Positions 50,359 to 55,947 of a stretch of DNA of 55,947 nucleotides are shown here, one piece after another. The stretch covers positions 1 through 55,947 of the forward strand of contig NZ_CBYL010000024.1 of NCBI RefSeq assembly GCF_000577335.1, given 5' to 3'. The position numbers and the translations under genes were made by a program. Numbering within the stretch: position 1 is the first letter of the stretch; every line of letters starts with the position of its first letter. Under the pieces are notes generated by a model. That model did no database searches, was not told the origin of the DNA, and worked only from the letters and a program-made list of their open reading frames with translations. This DNA comes from Faecalispora jeddahensis. Its GTDB lineage: Bacteria > Bacillota > Clostridia > Oscillospirales > Acutalibacteraceae.

Positions 50359-50536
50359 AAAAAAAGGGCATAGCTGCTACACTATGCTCCAACAGTTTCA
50401 AAAATGTCTGTCAGGACACAGTTCTGCAGAAACGTGATTGCACAGCAAACAAAGCGACCGGTCGTCGCTTATTTTCCCACATGCAATTTGTGTTCCTTAC
50501 AGAACAATCTCCAAAAAAGACACCTCGTTTTCTATT
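50359..50536 (-). ncRNA. Candidate rod-like small RNA (6S-like) upstream of rsgA
   Basis: The 440-base gap between rsgA and the next gene has no convincing ORF, but the minus strand has a good promoter and a terminator (GCATAG / CTATGC stem with T7) about 170 bases apart. The RNA between can fold as a long interrupted rod: GGAACACA with TGTGTCC, ATTGCA with TGCAAT, and an apical AAGCGAC / GTCGCTT hairpin. That architecture resembles 6S RNA. A leader attenuator of rsgA is the alternative. No conserved 6S sequence was verified. Confidence 0.4.
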
Positions 50537-50542
50537 TTCTTT

Positions 50543-50572
50543 ACTTTAGCACGACAGAGCCGCAATTGTCAA
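50543..50572 (-). promoter_or_regulatory. Promoter of the candidate small RNA
   Basis: TTGACA (50567-50572) and TAAAGT (50543-50548) with an 18-base spacer on the minus strand. Confidence 0.65.
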
Positions 50573-50730
50573 CCGGTCGCCCCACGCTGAGGGCCGGCAG
50601 CCGGAGATGTTTTTTTCTGTCTGCCGACTCCTTTTCGTCCAAAGGATTTCTTTACTTTTGCAATGGATTGTGCTATTCTCACGTTAGCAAAAACTAACTA
50701 TTGGAATTAAATCAGCATATTGGAGGCTCA

Positions 50731-51690
50731 ATGATGAAATTGCTTGTTTATGGTGCGGGCGTCATTGGAAGCTACCTGGCCCACGTGCTGTGCGCGGCCG
50801 GGCACGATGTATCCATTCTTGCACGCGGACGGAGAAAAGAAGAGCTGGAGAAAAACGGCCTTGTGATCCGCCATTATACTCAAAGAAAGACGACACACGA
50901 TCACCCTCGAGTCATCGAGGGACTGGATTCTTCCGAGCATTACGACGCCGTTTTTGCCGTAATGCAGTACCAGCAGATGCGGGGGATACTGGATGATCTC
51001 GCGCGGGCGGACAGTCCGGTGGTGGTTCTGGTCGGCAACAATCTCTCCGCTACGGAAATGGAGGAATACATAAAAACGCATACCGCGGTGCCGAAAACAG
51101 TTGTATTCGGGTTTCAGGGGACCGGAGGAAGACGCGAAAACGGCGAATCAGTGTGTGTACGGGCCGGCGCCGGGGGACTGGAATGCGGGCTTTTAAATTC
51201 TCTGCCCGACCCAAAAACGAAAGAGGTGCTCGATCACATTTTTCAAAACAGCAAATACAAGCTCTTGTACCAGCCGGGGATGCAGGCGTGGTACCAGTGC
51301 CACTTGGCGCTGATTTTACCCGTGTGCTACCTGTGCTACGCGCTGGACTGCGATCTGACCAAGGCCTCCCGTGCCCAGCTGCGGCAGACGATGGACGCCG
51401 CAAGGGAGGGGTACCGGCTGCTTCGGGGGCAGGGGGTTCCCATCCTGCCGCAGGGGGATGATCGGTATTTTGAACCCGGGCCAAAACGGGCGGTGATGTC
51501 CGCCCTGCTTTGGATTATGGCGAAAACGGCTTTGGGGCGTCTTGCCGCCAGCGATCACTGCCGGAATGCGGTAACAGAAATGCACGCGCTGGACGATGGA
51601 TTTGCGCAGGTGCGCAACCGCACTCCCGATTTCCCGATGCCGCAGTGGGACTCCCTGCGCGCGCAGATACCTGACTGGGATACGCTGTAA
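50731..51690 (+). CDS. Ketopantoate-reductase-family oxidoreductase
   Basis: The 319-residue NADPH-dependent protein has the N-terminal Rossmann motif LLVYGAGVIGSYLAHVL, HYDAVFAVMQYQQ and a VLVGNNLSA segment; the C-terminal helical domain follows from ~180. It resembles PanE/ApbA but lacks an obvious intact ...K...N...S catalytic set in the usual spacing, so its substrate may not be ketopantoate. The ATG at 50731 has TTGGAGG; ATG is duplicated (ATGATG). A strong terminator starts at its stop codon. Confidence 0.8.
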   Translation: MMKLLVYGAGVIGSYLAHVLCAAGHDVSILARGRRKEELEKNGLVIRHYTQRKTTHDHPRVIEGLDSSEHYDAVFAVMQYQQMRGILDDLARADSPVVVLVGNNLSATEMEEYIKTHTAVPKTVVFGFQGTGGRRENGESVCVRAGAGGLECGLLNSLPDPKTKEVLDHIFQNSKYKLLYQPGMQAWYQCHLALILPVCYLCYALDCDLTKASRAQLRQTMDAAREGYRLLRGQGVPILPQGDDRYFEPGPKRAVMSALLWIMAKTALGRLAASDHCRNAVTEMHALDDGFAQVRNRTPDFPMPQWDSLRAQIPDWDTL

Positions 51691-51726
51691 AAAACCAGCC
51701 GCCGAAATACCCGGCGGCTGGTTTTT
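51691..51726. terminator. Bidirectional intrinsic terminator
   Basis: AAAACCAGCCGCCG / CGGCGGCTGGTTTT stem with a T5 tail on the plus strand and A/T flank on the minus strand, between convergent genes. Confidence 0.9.
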
Positions 51727-51770
51727 ATATGATGTATTTACTGTTTTGGTTTGCTGTTGCCTGCACCAGC

Positions 51771-52694
51771 TTATTCTTCCAGCGTGAGTCCGTATCCGCC
51801 AATCACGCCGCGCAGTTCTTCCACATACGAAAGAGCCTGCTTGCTCAGCTGAATCTGACGGTTGGAAATCCAACCCACCTGAATCTTATCGTCAACAATC
51901 AGCGGAACCGAGGTGATGTTGTCGCCGTTCAGGTCGGCGCTGACAATTCCGGTGGAAATGGTGTAGCCGTCCAGGCCGATCATCAGGTTAAAGATCGTTG
52001 CGCGGTCGCTGACGTGAATGCTTTTTTTATGAAAAACGGTGCTCAGGATTTCTTCTGAAAAATAAAAGGAGTTGTAGTCACCCTGTTCAAATGAAAGATA
52101 GGGATATTCCTCCAAATCCTCCAGCGTAACGGATTTTCGCTTTGCCAAAGGGTTGCTGGAGCTGATAAAAATATGCGGCTCTGCCGTAAACAGCGGGTGA
52201 AATTCCAGATGATTTTCTTTGAGCAGCTTGTCGATCACCTTTTGATTAAACGGGTTGCGGTACAGAATTCCGAGCTCACTGCGCAGTGTTTTTACATCCT
52301 CAATGATCTCGTAGGTTCTGGTTTCGCGCAGCGTGAATTCATACTCATCGGCTCCGCTTTTCCGGATCATGTTGACGAACGCGTTGACCGCAAAGGCGTA
52401 GTGCTGGGTAGAAATCGAGCACAGCTGACGCGAAGGTTTTTTGTTCAGATACCGCTGCTCAAGCAGGCTGGCCTGCTCGACGACCTGACGCGCATAGCCG
52501 AGGAACTCCGCGCCGTCGGAGGTAAGCGTGATTCCCTTGGGCGTGCGCAGAAAAAGCTCGATCCCCATTTCAGATTCCAGCTCCTTTACGGCGCTGGAAA
52601 GGCTTGGCTGGGTGATATACAGCTTTTTTGCCGCTTCGTTGATGGAACCGCTGTTTACAATTTCAATAATGTATTTCAGCTGCTGCAGCGTCAT
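51771..52694 (-). CDS. LysR-family transcriptional regulator
   Basis: The 307-residue protein has a LysR winged helix (MTLQQLKYIIEIVNSGSINE, then LYITQPSLSSAVKELE) and an effector domain (~90-300). GGAGGAATG precedes the start at 52694. LysR proteins of this type (CysL/YwfK-like to CysB-like) often respond to sulfur or acetylated amino acids, but nothing in the flanks fixes its targets. It is not divergent from a gene and is 220 bases from the FAD oxidoreductase on the same strand. Confidence 0.87.
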   Translation of the reverse strand: MTLQQLKYIIEIVNSGSINEAAKKLYITQPSLSSAVKELESEMGIELFLRTPKGITLTSDGAEFLGYARQVVEQASLLEQRYLNKKPSRQLCSISTQHYAFAVNAFVNMIRKSGADEYEFTLRETRTYEIIEDVKTLRSELGILYRNPFNQKVIDKLLKENHLEFHPLFTAEPHIFISSSNPLAKRKSVTLEDLEEYPYLSFEQGDYNSFYFSEEILSTVFHKKSIHVSDRATIFNLMIGLDGYTISTGIVSADLNGDNITSVPLIVDDKIQVGWISNRQIQLSKQALSYVEELRGVIGGYGLTLEE

Positions 52695-52865
52695 AATACA
52701 TTCCTCCACACGACGTGATTTCTGTGTAAGCCCCAGGCGTTTTGTTTGCAGACAATCTGCCTGGAAGCGGGTATTTCATCCCTGACGAAAACAGGGACGA
52801 AATGAATGGTATTTTTATTATACCCCATGATGGGGAAGAGGGCAACGCCGGAATCCGGGGAACGC

Positions 52866-52904
52866 AAAAAATCCCCTCAGGCAGCGTAAGCCGCCAAAGG
52901 GGAT
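52866..52904 (-). terminator. Terminator of the FAD oxidoreductase gene
   Basis: On the minus strand ATCCCCTTTGGCGGC / GCTGCCTGAGGGGAT with a short loop and T6 tail, 12 bases after the stop. Confidence 0.85.
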
Positions 52905-52915
52905 CAAGCGATTCA

Positions 52916-54349
52916 TTATTTCTGCTTCTGCATGCTCTCTGCAATGTTGCGCGCAACCACTACGCCGGTCACGGAGGCCTGCATCAGGCCACGGGTAATG
53001 CCCGCGCCGTCGCCGATGGCGTACAGATTTTCCACAGACGTTTCGAATGTGTTTTTGACCTTGACCTTCGAGGAGTAGAATTTCACCTCAACGCCATACA
53101 GCAGCGTGTTTTTGGAATACAGGCCGGGGGCGATTTTGTCAAATGCGCGCAGGCCTTCCACCACGCTGGTCAGGTGGCGGTGGGGAAGAACGAACGACAG
53201 GTCGCCCGGCACCGCGTTTTTCAGGGTGGGCACTGTCGTCGAGCGCTTCAGGCGGGAAACGTCGGTGCGGCGGCCCATCAGAAGATCGCCCAAACGCTGT
53301 ACCATAATGCCGCCGCCGGTCAGCATGTTGCCAAGCTGTGCAATATAGCGGCCGTATTCAATGGGCTGGTGGAACGGCTCGGTAAAGTTGGTCGAAACCA
53401 GCAGCGCAAAGTTGGTGTTGTCCGTGCGGCGTCCTTCGTCTGCGTAGCTGTGGCCGTTGACCACTGCGATTCCGTTTCCGCCGACGCCGCCCTCGTAATG
53501 CTCCTCGCTTACGATTCCGCCCGGGTTCATGCAGAAGGTGCGCACCTTGCTCTCAAAGGTATCGGAGTAATATACGAGCTTTGCTTCGTACAGGTGAGTG
53601 GTCAGCGGGTCCATCACCGCGTTCGGCACCTCGACGCGCACACCGATGTCTACCGCGTTGTTTGTGGTGGAGATCCCATTCTCCGCCGCAACACGGGTCA
53701 GCCAGTCCGCACCGCCGCGGCCGGGGGCCAGAACAATGTACGGCGCCGTCAGACACTTGCGCTCGCCCTGCTTATTGATTGTCCACACGCCGGTGGCTTT
53801 GCCGTTTTCATTCTGAATCGTTTCGGCGGTCGTGTATTCCAGAAACGTGAAATTCTCTTTCGCGTTCAGGTAATCATACATGCGGCTGAGTACCTCGTAG
53901 GAATACTCGGTTCCCATATGGCGAACGGGACAAGGCACCAGCTGAACGTTATGCTTTTTCGCGTCATATGCGATCTTATCCGCGAATTTGTCGCTCAGGC
54001 CGTATACGGTTTCCGGCGCGCCGAAGCCCAGGTAGATTCCGTCTGCGTAATGGATCAGGTCGGTTACTTCCTCGCGCGGCAGGTAATCGGTCACATTGCC
54101 GCCCACCTCGTAAGAAAGCGAAAGCTTGCCGTCGGAAAAGGCGCCGGCGCCGGCCCATCCGTTCATAATATGGCAGGGGTTGCAGTGGGCGCAGATTCCT
54201 CTGGTTCTGGCAGGACAGGCCCGGCGCGCAATGGTGCTGCCGCTGTCGATCATCAGAACTTTTGCCTGCGGAGCGGTTTTTTCCAGCTCCAATGCCGCAA
54301 AAATGCCTGCAGGGCCGGCCCCCACGATAATTACGTCGTACTCAAACAT
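52916..54349 (-). CDS. FAD-dependent oxidoreductase
   Basis: The 477-residue flavoprotein begins with the dinucleotide fold YDVIIVGAGPAGIFAALELEK, followed by a Cys-rich CPARTRGICAHCNPCHIMNG loop (about 45-64) and GWAGAGAFSDGKLSLS. The C-terminal FAD motif LYAIGDGAGITRGLMQASVTG is intact. It belongs to a group of uncharacterised NAD(P)/FAD oxidoreductases common in Clostridia, related to BaiN-like and glucose-inhibited-type folds. The four cysteines near the start (CPAR..C..C..C) could bind Fe-S or be a redox pair. The substrate is unknown. Confidence 0.85.
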   Translation of the reverse strand: MFEYDVIIVGAGPAGIFAALELEKTAPQAKVLMIDSGSTIARRACPARTRGICAHCNPCHIMNGWAGAGAFSDGKLSLSYEVGGNVTDYLPREEVTDLIHYADGIYLGFGAPETVYGLSDKFADKIAYDAKKHNVQLVPCPVRHMGTEYSYEVLSRMYDYLNAKENFTFLEYTTAETIQNENGKATGVWTINKQGERKCLTAPYIVLAPGRGGADWLTRVAAENGISTTNNAVDIGVRVEVPNAVMDPLTTHLYEAKLVYYSDTFESKVRTFCMNPGGIVSEEHYEGGVGGNGIAVVNGHSYADEGRRTDNTNFALLVSTNFTEPFHQPIEYGRYIAQLGNMLTGGGIMVQRLGDLLMGRRTDVSRLKRSTTVPTLKNAVPGDLSFVLPHRHLTSVVEGLRAFDKIAPGLYSKNTLLYGVEVKFYSSKVKVKNTFETSVENLYAIGDGAGITRGLMQASVTGVVVARNIAESMQKQK

Positions 54350-54452
54350 GAATTGACCTCCTGAAATTTAAATAAACACAGCAAAACAAACCTGCAGGAA
54401 AGCTCCGGCAGGCTTACATGGGGCGCTGATACCCAAGGTGTTTTTACTGGGT

Positions 54453-54575
54453 TTACAGATAAAATACGATGGAAAGAACAGAGCCGGCGATCAGTACCGC
54501 GCAGATCAGTGCAACGATTCGCACCCAAAGAGTCTGACTGCTTGCGCTTGTCTTTTTGTGCTTCAACTGCGGCAT
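54453..54575 (-). CDS. 40-residue single-pass membrane peptide
   Basis: A short frame with GGAGGGAG 6 bases before its ATG encodes MPQLKHKKTSASSQTLWVR followed by a 20-residue hydrophobic helix ending in IVFYL. A basic N-terminus and one helix suggest a membrane-anchored microprotein with cytoplasmic N-terminus. Such peptides (for example DUF4044-type) are common in Firmicutes and rarely annotated. It is 103 bases upstream of the FAD oxidoreductase start on the same strand and may be co-transcribed. The remaining ~400 bases around it hold no other gene. Confidence 0.6.
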   Translation of the reverse strand: MPQLKHKKTSASSQTLWVRIVALICAVLIAGSVLSIVFYL

Positions 54576-54759
54576 ACGTTCTCCCTCCATTCATAACCTT
54601 TTGTATTATACCTAAAAAAAGGGAGATATATGTTACCGAGCTGTAAACAAACGATAAAAAATCGCATAGTGCAGTATGAGGCTCTCATGCTTGACAAGCG
54701 ATTGTATTTGCAATAGAATGGTTTCTGTCAACATGGAAGTTGTAGAACAGGAGAAGGAT

Positions 54760-55863
54760 ATGGCAAAAAAAGAGGATAATCGCAGCAGCCGCGGTGGAAA
54801 CCGCAGGCCAAGCGGAGAGATAGACCGCTATAATTATGTAGACCGCGACATCTACAGCAACAGTGACCGCGACGGATACAGCTCTGCCGGTTCGGCGAGA
54901 AAATCATCCCCCAGGCGGCGCCCGCCCAAGAAAAAAAGGGGCAGAAAAGTTGGGGTTATTGTTTTGGCGGTTGTTCTTCTGCTGTGTGCAGGTATCTACG
55001 CATACGCGTCATCCCTGCTGTCGCAGGTGCACCGCGATAACACAGACGCCAACAGCTACGTGCAGCAGCCTTCCGACGCGCCGCAGTGGGATGTGATGTC
55101 GAACAAGCAGGTGACGAACATTCTTCTGATCGGTACCGACCGCGAGCAGGACGGCTTGCGGCGTTCAGATACCATGATGCTGGTCTCGATCGATAATCAT
55201 AATAAAAAAGTTAAGCTGACTTCCTTTTTACGCGATTTGTATGTGGAGATTCCCACGATCGGCAAAAATAAGCTCAACGCTTCTTTCAGCAATGGCGGCG
55301 CCGCACTGACGATGCAGACGATTGAAAATAACTTCCGTATCAATATCGATAAATTCGTTTCCATCGATGTCGACAGCTTTGCCGAGATCATCGATAAGAT
55401 GGGCGGAATTGAGGTCAATATCAGCCAGGCTGAGGCCGACGAGATGAACCGCGTGATGGATGCCCAAATGAGCGCGGGTACAAATCATATGCGCGGTACG
55501 CTGGCGCTGTATTATTCCAGAATCCGGCGCATCGACAGCGACTTTGGGCGTACAGGCCGCCAGCGCCAGGTGATCAGCTGCATGGTGGACAAGCTCAAAT
55601 CAAAAAATCCCATCGAGCTTTCGTCTTTGCTGCACGATTATATGGGGTATGTGACGACGAATCTGTCCGACGGCGAAATGCTCAGTCTGGCCGCGAGTGC
55701 GATGGGCATTATGAGCTACCCGATGGAAACGCTGCACATACCCGAAACCGGCATGTATGAGGACAAACGGGTTTCCGGCATCGGTGATGTGCTGAATCCC
55801 GATCTGGAGGCGAACAGCAAAGCGCTGCGCGAGTTTATTTACGGCACAGACGCACAGCAATAA
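54760..55863 (+). CDS. LytR-CpsA-Psr family protein
   Basis: The 367-residue membrane-anchored phosphotransferase attaches polymers to peptidoglycan. A 65-residue cytoplasmic region rich in Arg, Ser, Asp and Tyr precedes one membrane helix (VGVIVLAVVLLLCAGIYAYA, about 66-86). The LCP domain follows (about 120-290): NILLIGTDREQDGLRRSDTM, SFLRDLYVEIP, the KLNASFSNGGA region, and the RIRRIDSDFGRTGRQRQVI motif with catalytic Arg/Asp residues. The start at 54760 has AGGAGAAGG; upstream in-frame ATGs lack one. Teichoic-acid-like or polysaccharide attachment is expected. Confidence 0.93.
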   Translation: MAKKEDNRSSRGGNRRPSGEIDRYNYVDRDIYSNSDRDGYSSAGSARKSSPRRRPPKKKRGRKVGVIVLAVVLLLCAGIYAYASSLLSQVHRDNTDANSYVQQPSDAPQWDVMSNKQVTNILLIGTDREQDGLRRSDTMMLVSIDNHNKKVKLTSFLRDLYVEIPTIGKNKLNASFSNGGAALTMQTIENNFRINIDKFVSIDVDSFAEIIDKMGGIEVNISQAEADEMNRVMDAQMSAGTNHMRGTLALYYSRIRRIDSDFGRTGRQRQVISCMVDKLKSKNPIELSSLLHDYMGYVTTNLSDGEMLSLAASAMGIMSYPMETLHIPETGMYEDKRVSGIGDVLNPDLEANSKALREFIYGTDAQQ

Positions 55864-55870
55864 AAGTTGA

Positions 55871-55906
55871 AAATCCCGTTCCGCTTTTGACGGAACGGGA
55901 TTTTTT
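55871..55906 (+). terminator. Terminator of the LCP gene
   Basis: AAATCCCGTTCCG / CGGAACGGGATTT stem, 7-base loop, T6 tail. Confidence 0.92.
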
Positions 55907-55917
55907 AGATAGATGTG

Positions 55918-55945
55918 AAAATGCGGCGGGATATCCCGCCGCATT
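55918..55945. terminator. Perfect 28-base palindrome at the right edge
   Basis: Two 14-base halves AAATGCGGCGGGAT / ATCCCGCCGCATTT with no spacer. It probably belongs to the terminator of a convergent gene beyond the window. Confidence 0.5.
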
Positions 55946-55947
55946 TG

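Noticed and set aside
52742-54364. 540-codon open frame opposite the FAD oxidoreductase
   Set aside because: Antisense shadow; the minus-strand protein has intact FAD motifs at both ends.

Overview
The window looks like a chromosome segment of an anaerobic Firmicute, most probably a Clostridia of the Oscillospirales/Ruminococcaceae kind. The evidence is strong Shine-Dalgarno sequences, TTG and GTG starts, many intrinsic terminators, CymR- and OhrR-type regulators, LCP and FluC genes, hybrid cluster protein, flavodiiron protein and hemerythrins. The first ~3.3 kb is AT-richer and decayed (toxin tail, RHS remnant, broken DUF1871 gene) and reads as the worn edge of an accessory island; the rest has uniform composition.

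Layout. 3.3-11.1 kb is an O2/NO-stress island: three hemerythrin-like proteins, a cupin, flavodiiron protein FprA, a Crp/Fnr regulator, an Hcp fused to a DUF1858 domain and a protein of unknown function. 11.2-18.0 kb holds a MerR/TipAS regulator, a large HMA-DsbD-like-cupredoxin protein with a DUF2318 lipoprotein (copper/iron handling), a two-component system and a small XRE regulator. 18.1-20.3 kb has a divergent EamA transporter/LysR pair.

The centrepiece is 20.4-41.1 kb: 21 co-directional genes on the minus strand that appear to form one sulfur-salvage supercluster. In transcription order: metN2-metI2-metQ2, an M20 deacetylase, luxS, metN1-metI1-metQ1, mccB-mccA (reverse transsulfuration), metY2, a GNAT acetyltransferase, nitrogenase-like marD-marK, a NifX-like protein, a NifB-type radical SAM enzyme (marB), metY1, an SsuABC-like ABC transporter and a NifH-type reductase (marH). 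The nitrogenase-like proteins keep the P-cluster cysteines and the Cys/His cofactor ligands but lack the NifD residues linked to N2 reduction. With two O-acetylhomoserine sulfhydrylases beside them, they fit a methylthio-alkane reductase: C-S bond reduction of methylated thioethers to methanethiol, which MetY then turns into methionine. The substrate is inferred.

The array starts at a consensus promoter, followed by an unannotated 36-residue peptide with five Cys (all UGU) and four Met, and then a strong intrinsic terminator just before metN2. That arrangement suggests attenuation governed by cysteine or methionine supply. A CymR-like repressor gene lies next, divergent from cysK, and related AT-rich motifs occur at all three promoters. 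coaB and coaC, which use cysteine for coenzyme A, follow cysK.

44.5-55.9 kb is mostly housekeeping: a P1 peptidase; a fluoride riboswitch controlling pyrophosphatase and two FluC channels; an OhrR-like regulator divergent from a peroxidase; a methyltransferase; rsgA preceded by a rod-like candidate ncRNA; a ketopantoate-reductase-like enzyme; a LysR regulator; an FAD oxidoreductase; a 40-residue membrane peptide and an LCP-family protein.
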